Of a stretch of 64,000 bases of DNA, positions 24,205 to 34,880 are shown one piece after another. This stretch comes from Liolophura sinensis (lineage: Eukaryota; Mollusca; Polyplacophora; Chitonida; Chitonidae). Position 1 is the stretch's first letter; every line of letters starts with the position of its first letter. Position numbers and translations under genes: made by a program. The stretch lies in contig NC_088300.1 in NCBI RefSeq assembly GCF_032854445.1, positions 72,330,984 to 72,394,983 on the forward strand, in the 5' to 3' direction. The notes beneath the pieces are model-generated. The model had not been told where the DNA came from. It did not search any database and was given only the letters and a program-made list of their open reading frames with translations.

Positions 24205-24345
24205 TTTTTATTTATTTATTTTGATTGGTGTTTTACGCCGTACTCAAGAATATTTCACTTATACGACAGCGGCCAGCATTTTGGTGGGAGGAAACCGGGC
24301 AGAGCCTGGGTGAAACCCACGACAATCCGCAGGTTGCTGGAAGAC
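24205..24345 (-). mobile_element. SINE family A, 5'-truncated, minus orientation
   Basis: Tail and half the body (cggccagcattttggtggga) are present and the head is missing. Direct repeats tcatgcttaat at 24194-24204 and 24346-24356 are the target duplication. Confidence 0.88.
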
Positions 24346-24716
24346 TCATGCTTAATAAGTAACGAATGATAAGTATACGTATACTCAATAAAAAGGTTTT
24401 GCAAAATACAGTTATTAGAATTTAATGACTTCACCATGCAGTACTTCATAACCACAAACCTTGTTAATAACAGCGGGCTACGACCTATAGTTCAAACACT
24501 CCAAGTGTCCCCATTTACAAAATTAACACATATATATATATGTTACATATGTCGGAATATCACTACATGTACTTCTGTTTTCTTTACCTTAATATTTATT
24601 GCTCAGCCGTTTCTGATAGAACGGTGTTATCTGCTACATTTACATGTCAATGTCCGTTACAACAGTTTGGTAGTTTTCACGTAATAATTCCATTTCAGTG
24701 TCATCAATGTAGAGAG

Positions 24717-25052
24717 GGTAGAGCGTCCGCTTTGGGACCGGTAGATCCAGGATCAATCCTTGATCGAGTCACACCTAAGACTTTAAAAGAGGAAGTTGTA
24801 ACTTCCTCGCTTGGCGTTCAGCATGAAGGGGATAGTGCAACGACTGGTTGACCCGTATCAATATAATGGATCGGGCGGGGTGGCTTACTTGCCTTCGGTA
24901 AGTCGTCTCAGTGAAGCAGCACTAAATAAAAGAGCGGTGGAAATCCGTCCTGCTACAAGGAGGCACGTTACACGTACATGCACCCTAAAGATTCCTTCGT
25001 CGTCATATGACTGAAAAATTGTTGAGTACGACGTTAAACCCCAAGCACTCAC
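24717..25052 (+). mobile_element. SINE family B, full-length copy with target duplication
   Basis: A different SINE from family A: tRNA-like head (gtagagcgtccgctttggga, B-box-like ccttgatcgagtcac), about 200 bp of body, and tail ttgagtacgacgttaaaccc then caagcactcac. Flanked by the 13-bp repeat tcaatgtagagag at 24704-24716 and 25053-25065. Similar tails are common in molluscan sequence (recalled, not searched). Confidence 0.87.
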
Positions 25053-25424
25053 TCAATGTAGAGAGAAAAAAAGTAACGGCCTGCATGCAATAGACGTAGC
25101 TTATATTGGAATGTATCTAAACAACGACTTCATTACATTTCCCCGTGATTCCTTTCCTTATCATTTTCAGCCATACTTTTGTATGACATATCAAAAGCTT
25201 TGGTGTAATTAAAACCACTAATCAATAGAACAGCTTCTCGTGTTACTTAAGTACGTTTTAATAATTGAGCTTAAAGGATGCATGGAAAGGTACTATAAAA
25301 TGAAGAGTATGCATGGTTTTATGGAAAAGGAGGAAATTGGTTTATATTTCTTCATAGGTCCATAGGTTTTATGCATATTTTCCGCCAATGGTTGAAAATA
25401 TTCGAAAATGACTCTGATATGGTT

Positions 25425-25560
25425 ATATCACTTACACAACGGCTGTCGGCATTACGGTAAGAAGAAACGAGGCTGAGCCCGGAAGAAATCCGCAGGATGC
25501 TGTCAAACCACGTACGACCAGAGAGGAAGCCATCATATGATGGATTTGAACGCACAGTGA
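25425..25560 (-). mobile_element. Old SINE family A copy
   Basis: Diverged but collinear with the family body (cttacacaacggctgtcggc, aggctgagcccgga, ccacgtacgacca). No duplication is visible and the tail is lost. Confidence 0.65.
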
Positions 25561-26073
25561 TAACGTTGGTGTATCACCAACTGACAGTAACTTCATTACT
25601 GTGAAGTAATTTAGCAAACAAGGAAATAACCTGGCAATGCAGGAGAGCAGTTGCTGGTTTGGCAGTCTTGCTGTCACGTACTAAGGGAGATAACTCTTTG
25701 TGGCATCAAGCGTCTGCGGGACAGCTTATTCGTGGAGAGCAACAAGCTACGCAGCATGTATGTACTATATTTGCATTACTTTGCCAATTGTGATGTCCTA
25801 CATCATGCATAATACTAGATAAAGAAAATAAATGCTTGCTGTTTTTGTTTATTGTTGTAGAGTTTGACACAGTAGTGATTATAGTGCATTCATCCTCCAC
25901 CTGTCCACAAACAATTTTTTTGTACAGCAGCCAAATAGCACATACCCGTTACTCTCAACTTAGGCACCATACATATTTGCATACATACATGCTTCAGACC
26001 TCTCAACCTAAAATGTTCCCAAGGAGTGAGATTGGGTTACTATCCCAGCCAATTAGGCGAGGGTCCCGCCTGG

Positions 26074-26245
26074 GCCCCTGGAAGCTCTGGGGTTCTAGAT
26101 TGCCGGAGATGCATTCTAGCTCATTTCCGGAGAATAAAACTGCAAATTATTAGACAGCGGCCCCTGGAAGCTCTGGGGTTCTAGATTGCCGGAGATGCAT
26201 TCTAGCTCATTTCCGGAGAATAAAACTGCAAATCATTAGACAATG
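26074..26245. repeat. 86-bp tandem duplication
   Basis: Two adjacent copies, 26074-26159 and 26160-26245, begin gcccctggaagctctggggt and differ at only a few positions, so the duplication is recent. Function is unknown. Confidence 0.93.
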
Positions 26246-26881
26246 TTAACTTACGGTTTTTACAATATCTTCTATTTTTACATAAGAATAACCATCATAT
26301 TTATCAGCAAATATGGACTGCTTTTGATATTATTCTCTCCTTAAGACAATAAACTGGAAGTCCAAGAGTGAACTTACTGTAGGCCCTATTACAATGTGGA
26401 ATTGTTAGGAAACTTTCCGTATTCTACTTCGTTTTGGATCTCGTTTTAGGCGCTTTGATGCAAATCTATACAGATTTTGTGGGGAAAATCAATACTAATA
26501 ACCAACACCATTTGTCAGATTGGAAACTGTATTTCCCTGAAATTATTCAAATTGTGGAAACAATCCAAACACACAACAAACCGAAGATAATGTACAATGC
26601 ATGACGTGATCTAAATACCGTGGAGTGGCTTCGTAAAATATTTATGAAAATATAATCAGATTAGTCACTTTGTAATTAGCCAGTAGTCTGCAACAATTTA
26701 CACTAGCTAGACGGCATTGTGACTGTTTATAACCTTATAAGGTGACGTGGCACACAGATTTATAATCAGGTGGCGACGCCCGATGAATCATCGATCGGAG
26801 GTAGCCTAGGTCTAGTGGTAAAACAATTACACTGCCAGTGGTTACAAGAACTCGTGAGTGCTCTTTTATTATTTGAAAAGA

Positions 26882-27240
26882 TTATTTTTTCTTGTGTAAC
26901 AAGTTGTATTCACGAATGGCCTTCTTGGCGCTGGTTAAGACTTCACTTGGTGGTTCAAATTGGTGACAGTTCGCTAGTTTGATGGTCATCAAAGAGGACA
27001 GCGTGCCCTCTACTCCCAGCGATCCTCGAAAAGCGGTTTTGTTTTTTCTCACCATTGAAAATACCCTCTCCTCGCCAGCGTTGGAATGTGGTAGGATAAG
27101 TATCAATTTAGCCACTTTACTCGACCTTCCAAACCTAGAGCTGCCGTCTACTAATTTAAGAGAGGAAAGATGACCCCAAATGACATCCATCCGGAAATAA
27201 GACTAAGTCTCGTCCAGTTCCTGGTCATTATCATCTTCAG
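26882..27240 (-). pseudogene. hAT-family transposase C-terminal (dimerisation domain) remnant
   Basis: The minus strand encodes VAKLILILPHSNAGEERVFS, then MVRKNKTAFRGSL and LMTIKLAN, matching the hAT C-terminal dimerisation region (small residue-x-ERxFS, then R…L). A related upstream stretch (DNDQELDET) lies in the same frame but is cut by a stop. The N-terminal BED finger and catalytic core were not found and no terminal repeats are seen, so this is a fragment. A domesticated exon is possible but there is no splice evidence. Confidence 0.7.
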
Positions 27241-27823
27241 TAGGTTTGACGCGGGCGCTGTCCCCGGATCTAATTTCCCCGGTGTCCAGACTGGTTATTT
27301 ATTCACATTTAGATACCCCTGTATATATTGTTAAATTGAGTGTAATAAAATATTGGAAAAAATGCGGTAATCTGAGTAATTTGCCAACACTCGGTAGTCT
27401 CCCCTGGATGACGTCATACAAACCCAACTGTCGAGCTGTCAGAGCTTTGCCATTTCGCTTAGTGTTAAAAAGTCACACAAATGACAACAATCATATCGAA
27501 TTTCTCGAAATTGTTTGCTGTTCTACATACGGTGGTAAAAGTAGGTCGTCAAAAAAAATCCTGGAGTTAGTTTTTTCAAGTCCCCAGACGATTTGGCCTT
27601 CAGGAAAGCGTGGATTCACGGCACTGGACGGAAGGATTTATACCCACCACCTCGCGGGCAGCTAAATTTTAACAGCAGGGAGGAAACATTAGGCTTTAAA
27701 TATATGTATATAAACTCTGCTGATAGGGCACATCACAAATTGCGAACTGTATACAACAACGCAATGGCCGTTTGACCGCTACGGCATGCCAGCGCTTTCT
27801 GATCGGCTACAGAGGACGACTAA

Positions 27824-28037
27824 TAGGCTATATTTATTTGTTTGATTGGTGTTTTACGCCGCACTCAAGAGTATTTCACTTATACGACGGCGGCCAGCAT
27901 TATGGTGGGTGGAAACCGGGCAGAGCCCGGGGGAAACCGACGACCATCCGCAGGTTGCTGTCAGACCTTCCCACGTATGGCCGGAGAAGAAGCCAGCATG
28001 AGCTGAACTTGAACTCACAGCAACTGCATTGGTGAGA
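27824..28037 (-). mobile_element. SINE family A copy, minus orientation
   Basis: Tail ggtgttttacgccgcactca and body are well preserved, with the B-box present as its complement (cttgaactcac). The duplication aggacgactaa (27813-27823) / aggacgattaa (28038-28048) has one mismatch. Confidence 0.87.
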
Positions 28038-28957
28038 AGGACGATTAAGACCGAAAACAATCCAAAACTAAACGTATTGCTTGACTGTGTTAATCAAGAA
28101 TTAATGACTGGGGTTGAAACACTGGTTGTTGATTTAAATTACTCATGAAAGGTGCGAAAACAAGTGACATCTCTTAGGGTAGGTGCGAAAGCAATATATT
28201 CCATGGTGATTCCACCCCCCCCCCCCTCCTCCACCCTACAGATTGTTTTAATCTCTAGCTGATCCATATTACGAGGATTAGTGACACAGCAGGAAACAAA
28301 AGACCATTAAAGTGACCGTTCATAATACCTGTTTGATGTGCTTAAGTAATTCCGGCCATAATATAACTAGGAAAATTTACAGTTGTAAGAATTTTTTTCC
28401 AGTATTGCCTTGATTAAATGTACGAAAATTAATTCCTGCAAATCTATTTTTAAATCCGGTCAGGGAACAGAATGATATTTATTGTGAAGAGGGCAGAAGG
28501 AAACAATAGTAAATATTAAATCTGATATATACACGAAATGTAGACCTACAGTGTATCATGTGATATCCAACTATAGACGCTTCGCTTTAGTGAGAAAAAA
28601 AATTCGATTTAATGACATTGCGCACTGCTTACAACATAACTGCCTGCATTCGCTGGCATGCTACTCTCGAACCACTTTACGCCATTCAGTAATATGTACA
28701 TTGGCAGTCATTCATATGTCGTAATCAAGACAAACACTACATCTATCCCTTTCTTAGGAGTGGAATGTTTCAGAATAGGAATGTGTCAAACAAAAGGTTT
28801 TGAGTATCAAACTTGGAAAAGTAATTTTAAGTGATTACATGTTAATCAAAATCAACGGTACGCGACTCTGCGTTCTTCTTTTTGTTTCTTGCTTTTTCAT
28901 TCATATGTCGTAATCAAAGATAAACGCTACATCTCACAGGATAAAGCTACAGCTTAC

Positions 28958-29226
28958 CAGTCCGTATTGTCAGTGTGGTTGGAATTGCCTGGACAAAGAT
29001 CAAATTCAACGTCAGAAAACTAGGAATCCGAAGTCTGACCGGAGATGCCAGATTCATAAATCGGAACTTTAACGTCGTTCACTGTGGGTTCAAATTGATA
29101 CGGCAGTATATTTGCTTCTTTGTAGCTAGAATCCATCTCGAAAATGACATCGGTTTGTTGTTGAAATACTGGTTTTAGGGTTAATTCCTGTCGGATATCG
29201 TGGCCCCTCAAATCAGTGCCTTTCAT
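28958..29226 (-). pseudogene. P2X7-C-terminal-like pseudo-exon (tentative)
   Basis: The minus strand reads ANILPYQFEPTVND then, 17 residues on, a TAG stop, and in the same frame FSDVEFDLCPGNSNHTDNTD followed by a GTAAGC donor. The PYQFEP motif and an acidic/serine stretch leading to NTDW resemble the start of a cysteine-rich domain used in P2X7-like proteins and many multi-copy invertebrate proteins; this rests on memory of the family. The in-frame stop and lack of a recognisable next exon suggest decay. It could also be chance similarity. Confidence 0.38.
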
Positions 29227-30605
29227 TAAACCATTTACATTGGTAATTGAGTTTTTTGTTTGTTTTACAGTGCGAAGTTGTCTATTTACATATGTACATT
29301 AGTGTTATGATTGCGTTCTTTACGACATTCTAGAACTTAATTATTGTATGACATTTGTGAATAACAATTCAGATGAAGGATTATTTAGAGAAGTCTGTAC
29401 AGAAACTGAAGTAGAAGTGTTGATAGATAATGGTTCCCTTGCTTCCTCCTCATGTGACGTGGTGGTGGAGTGCTTTTGTTATTTGTACTATAAACCGTTC
29501 AGGAAAGAAACAGCGTACTGGAAACCTGTGCTCAGAGGAGAGAGGATGGCAGGCCTCATCCATTTCATTCATGAAGATCGTTTTGATAGAAATTCTCAGG
29601 TTATATAGGTCAGCTTGACTTGGGTTGGCCATCTACGAAGTCACCCGCTGACGTTTACCGGACGGCTGCTGGAGATCGGCTAGGGTAGTAAATCTATTAT
29701 TTTTGCTGGATTTAAAGTCATAATTACGTTTCTCAGAGGCCCTCCTGTTAACGTACTATTTTACAGGTTATAATCTTTTTACTTAGGACAAGTAGCTTAG
29801 TCTGGACACTAGTCCTTTACGCAAGCGTTTCCATGTAGATATAAACAAAAAATTATTAAAACTATAGTAAACACAGTGCTGTTACCATCCTTATAGGTTT
29901 GCATGTGAGCCTACATGAAATAAACCATTTAAGAGTTATTTTACAAATAATAACATGTTACGTATTAAGATGCCCAAATCATACCGTATTTAATAGAAAT
30001 GAAGTTGTACTACACTGCACGCATCTGAACGTGACTGAAACCGCTCTCTAATATTAATTGTATGCTTTATGTATTTGATTTTTTACAAGGATGAATGAAA
30101 TGCTTCACTCTAGGAAACATTTGGCTATATAGAAGACGTTGACCGGCCAATCTACTTCTTCTGTCTGTGGTGTATACTAGCATGAATTGCATATACAAGG
30201 TAATATTGCCTCACTTGATTTTTCCTCGGCTTTTGATAACATCGCGCCATTGGTGTGAACGCAAAAAGCCACTAGGTGAGGGCAAAAGATCAATACTGAC
30301 ACGTGTTGTCGGCCTACAATTATGTCACATCAAACTGTCTGCGTTTTTATAGTGAAGACGTTTGAATACATTTTATGACAGGTGCCATAGTATAGTGCGG
30401 TTGTATACATTCGAATCAAGCTTCGATTGTGGATTTAAATAAGAAGCGATCATGGCAAAGGGCGGTCATTTCCTCTATTCACAGTCTACTGAACGTTGTT
30501 GTGTAAAAATCAATCAAATAAGTAAATAAAGAAATGAACACAAAATATAATTTTGAGCATCACTGGAATCCTCCATAACCGACTGTATTTTATCAGTGCA
30601 GACGA

Positions 30606-30848
30606 GGGGCCTCCGTGGCTCGGTGAGCGCGCTAGCGCAGCGTAATGACCCAGGAGTCTCTCACCAATGCGGTCGCTGTAAGCTCATGCTGGCTTCCTCT
30701 CCGGCCGTATGTGGGAAGGTCTGTCAGCAACCTGCGGACGGTCGTGGGTTTCCCCCGTGCTCTGCCCGGTTTCCACCCACCATAATGCTGGCCGCCGTCG
30801 TATAGGTGAAATATTCTTGAGTACGGCGTAAAACACCAATAAAAAAAA
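30606..30848 (+). mobile_element. SINE family A copy lacking the B-box
   Basis: Nearly complete from gcctccgtggctcggtgagc to ggcgtaaaacaccaat and poly(A). The duplication atcagtgcagacga (30592-30605) / atcaatgcagacga (30849-30862) flanks it. About 15 bp holding the internal promoter B-box (gttcaagtccagctc) is missing after gcggtcgctgt. Confidence 0.9.
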
Positions 30849-30959
30849 ATCAATGCAGACGATCAGAAATTTTACCTATTACACGCGTCTTTGCTTATGT
30901 TAACTCCTGTAATTTTCCAGACCTGCGTATTGGGTCATTTATGAGGGTATCATATACTT

Positions 30960-31329
30960 CACTAAAAATAAATTTTTCATTTATAAACACATTTCTGCTA
31001 CAGTTTATGAAGGCATCATGATTTTTATTCATAAACACTATGTTTAGCAATTAAGGTGATGTGTTAGTAAACATGTGAAATGTTTACGTAGTAATGTGGT
31101 GAATATTTTCAATAAACACAAATAGTCCAGTAAACATGACTTTGCGTTACTATGCCTAAAACTCAGATAAAAATTGAAAGTGTTACTGTATTAAATATGT
31201 AACATTTCTCACATGTTTACTATAGTAGACACATCTCTTTAATAGCTAAACGTAGTCTTGATGAACAAACAAGGACGAGTTTATAAACTGTAACAGAAAC
31301 GTGTTTATAAACGAAAGCTTATTTTAGTG
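30960..31329. mobile_element. 370-bp foldback (palindromic) MITE
   Basis: The left arm from cactaaaaataaa through tttataaacacatttctgct is repeated in reverse complement in the right arm, ending ttattttagtg. Arms are about 135 bp and roughly 75-80% alike by eye, with an AT-rich middle. No coding capacity. The transcript would form a long hairpin. Confidence 0.75.
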
Positions 31330-32429
31330 TCTAATTTATCTATAGGTATGTGTCTATAGCAGGCACTCGTTTGGCTACAGTGTATACACGATTGTAGGGA
31401 TAAAGTTCAATCAATAAATGCAATCAGTCAACTACAAAATCAATAAATCAGCTAATAAATAAATAAAGGAAATGTGACCAGGTAATGTATTAACTGCATG
31501 TTCCACTACATAAATCTGTATCAGTATTAACTTTCATAAAACACGGTGAATATATGTAAAAGCGTCAGCACCTGCAATTCATACGACAAGTTTGCGTGAC
31601 CTGATTCATGGTACACGAAAGCATACTTAAAGTGAATTAGGTTGATGTCTGAATGACGAGATAGCTATGTCTGCAAAACCTCTGAGCATTCATTTTGAGC
31701 ACGATATACATGTGTATGAAACATGAGTGTGTTCCAGTCATGCTCTATAGGCATAATCCGGTACACTGCACGGTGAGTCAGACAAACTTGAAAGATTCCA
31801 GTGTTACGCTTGTGTGTTTACGACAATTAATGTCGAATGGGCGAGACATTTAGTAAAATCACGCACCGGAAATAAACATTTCAATCTGTACAATTTGAAA
31901 GGATAAATGTGCTTGATCGGGGTTTATTTAACTGATTTTTTTTATTTTTACGAGCACGGCATGGTACAAGTCCAATGAAGAAAAACAATGTGGAACGCCC
32001 CTTGAATGCCGTGCATCTGTTATAGTTTTCTTCTTTTAACCAAACATTGCTCTTAACCACAACAATTCTTGAAATTTGTTAAATGTGGATTGAACAGCGT
32101 TTATGGCCTTGTTTCCAAACCATTTGGCCGTGTATGACAACTTTAAAATAATCGCCGGGAAAGTTTAATTAGCCTGGTCAACATGTACAGAAACAACAAT
32201 TCCTAAGTCATGCCCACTAGGATTATCAATATACCACGAATGGTAGAACTGATGAACTGATGAACTGCCAAACGTGTGACTTCGCGTTGGAAGGACAGTC
32301 TGTGCATAGGATCCATGCCGCGACCAAGGCCTAGCAGTATTGCACATATGTAGGGAAACTGTGACAAGAAACCATATGATGAAAAACCAGATTTATGTGC
32401 TCACGTGCTCATTTCTATACATCTGTTGT

Positions 32430-33242
32430 CACAAAAAGTGAACCGCTTTTTGACTAGTATTTTCTCAGTGATAGATGAATCGAATTCATTGAAAATTTTT
32501 GCACAGTAACCTATGGGTATCATCACCAAGTCTGCAAAATATCTAAAAGATCGGACGCCAATCCTGAAACTACCTTGGGTTCTCCTCCTGTGATTAAATC
32601 AGTTTCTCCTCACGGCCCCCTTTCTCCGAAGAACATGCAGTCTTTGGTCCACCACTGTAACTGTAAATGTATATGAATGCCACCGTAAACGCCGTAGTGT
32701 CGCGTTGTGCGTACTTGCAGTCTGGGGAGAGTGTACGAGCTTGCTCTTCCCAGCCACAACACACAAGTTTGTGTTTAAAACAAGTTTCCACCCATTGCCT
32801 GGAGATTCCTTTGCAATTCTTCTACCACCCCAGCCTTGCTCTTTGTAACATTTTTCAGTGGTAACTTTATCACTTTCACTCAAAGGCATGGTTGACCCTT
32901 CTAAACTGAAACTTTGCACCGAACTGATTTTAGATGCAGATAACAATAAAAAAAAATCAGTAGGCTTGACAACCAGACATGGTAATTTTAGACTGACAAT
33001 GACTGACAGACGCCAACACCTGACAGCTGGCATGAACATGACGGTCACATTGCACAGCTGTGGTACTGGATCTTTTGACATGTTGTTCTGAATTTGACAA
33101 TACTCGCATAAATTGCGCCCGGTCTTTTAGATATTTTGCAAACATGTTGATGATACCCTAGCCTACTGTGTGAAAATTTTCAGTGAACTCAATTTATCTA
33201 TCACTGAGAAAATACTTGTCAAAAAGTGGTTCACTTTTTTAG
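32430..33242. mobile_element. 813-bp element with about 125-bp terminal inverted repeats
   Basis: The left arm (32430-32554: aaaaagtgaacc, ttttctcagtgatagat, gcaaaatatctaaaaga) is present inverted at 33119-33242 at about 80-85% identity. The 560-bp core has overlapping open frames, the longest 160 codons on the minus strand (32599-33081), with no recognised domain. It looks like a non-autonomous DNA transposon. Confidence 0.72.
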
Positions 33243-33799
33243 GGACATCCGTTATATGGGTCCATTTTTTAAGATCCAAGATGACGACCACCAGCTGTTA
33301 GGCGTATAATACATTAATTCAAGTAAAGATAAATCATTGTAAGAATATGGAATCTGCTTTTTTGTATTTTACAAATGCTAAGTACTTTAGCTGAAAACAG
33401 AACAACGGTGTCCTCTACCATTTCGACCTATATGTACGTCAAAGTGGACTTAATAGAAAAACAATCCAAAACTTGTTCTGTCGTGGTCGTGAATACGTAA
33501 GGCTAGACGGCCCTAATTTTTGGAAAACTGACGAGACGACCCCAGCCTCCGTCTTGTCCTGTGACTATGCGTCGAAACAGACCTTTGTATACCAGTCGTC
33601 AACCAGTATGCGTATACATTCCACGTTACCAATCCAAAAGCCAGTTCCCAAAACAACGTCTAACACAAACCACCAAAGAACTAAAAAAGTATATATTGTA
33701 CGAAATTAGGACGAAATCATTAAAAAAGAAATATTTTTCACAGTTTTAAATGATGTTGGAGAAGGCCAAGGTATTCTTCTAGACGAATGAGTGATATCA

Positions 33800-33960
33800 G
33801 TATTCAAATCCCATCAAGTCAGGTACCAAGTTTCAATTCAAATCAATGGCACGTTTTGAAGAAAAGTTCAGAGAAATCATGCGCGACAGACTTACGGACG
33901 GACGAACGGACGGACGGACTGACAGACGACGGGTAGCTCTATGGTCCTTCCGTAATCACT
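33800..33960. repeat. Dispersed repeat with GGAC/GACG microsatellite
   Basis: Phrases such as ccaagtttcaattcaaatca and agaaatcatgcgcgacag lead into ggacggacgaacggacggac. Comparable sequences are frequent in invertebrate introns and flanks. No coding potential. Confidence 0.5.
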
Positions 33961-34797
33961 GAAATTCCTTATTTCGAAGATAATGACTAATGAAGATAAT
34001 GATTATTGACTTGGAACATCCATCATGGTTGATGAATGTTTTGACGCCATGAATCATAGCAGGAATCCACGCGACCTAACGTCAATATGGCAACATAAAT
34101 TGCCTTGCATGGGATTCAGATTTCATCGGTCAGTTTTGTTGTCATTTACATCAGGAATGTCACTTTTCGGTTTGTGCAAAGTCCGTTGGAGAAAGCTTAG
34201 GTAAGTACACTGAAGAACGGCCCCTTTACACTTGTGTCGTCCACGACATCTTTTCTTGTAACAAACTTGGTTTCCTGCTAAGGTTGCCTCAGTCCTCCTG
34301 AACGTTCTTCCATGTTTGAGTCTTCAGTTCATGGCACATCTATCAATTCCGCTTTTGACATACAGTTTTTCGCTGTATATATGGTGCTGGGTATAATAAT
34401 GCATCCAGTACTGAATTTCGCAAGCTATTGCTTGTACTACAATATCTGGACGTATTATCGAACATAAATGTCTACGGCCAGTATCAATGTTTTGCAGCTG
34501 GACCCTCCGTCCACAGCGTGTTTACTACAAATGGAGAAAGTTTCAGTGGAAGAGGTTCCCCAGTGGAGTTGTTTCTATCATCCACCATTGGTTTCTTCCT
34601 GTTTTTAGCATGTTTTAAATGACCCGCTCCATAGGATTCACGACAGTATTCAGCTGGACCCCAAAGCATATCAAATGTGTCTTGCCGACACAAAGCAGTT
34701 TTGCGCCAATCTGTTACTGGATATGGATTCGATGGTCGGCATTGGAGAGGATCCACCTCTTTTTATTTATTTGTTTGTTTTATTGTCTCATTTTCTT

Positions 34798-34880
34798 CGC
34801 ACGATAATGCTGGCTGTCGTCGTGTGAATGAAATATTCTTAAGGGTTGCGTAAATCCCCAATCAAATAAATAAATAAATA
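34798..34880 (+). mobile_element. SINE family A tail fragment
   Basis: cgataatgctggctgtcgtc, gaaatattctta and aatcaaataaataaataaat match the 3' part of family A in plus orientation, diverged. Confidence 0.7.

Noticed and set aside
32599-33081. 160-codon ORF in the core of the long-TIR element as a host gene
   Set aside because: No domain is recognised, competing frames overlap on both strands, and it is bounded by inverted repeats; treated as part of the element.
34109-34200. Plus-strand candidate first exon (ATG followed by 30 codons, then GTAAGT)
   Set aside because: The donor is good but the peptide has no recognised similarity or convincing leader, and no second exon was found.
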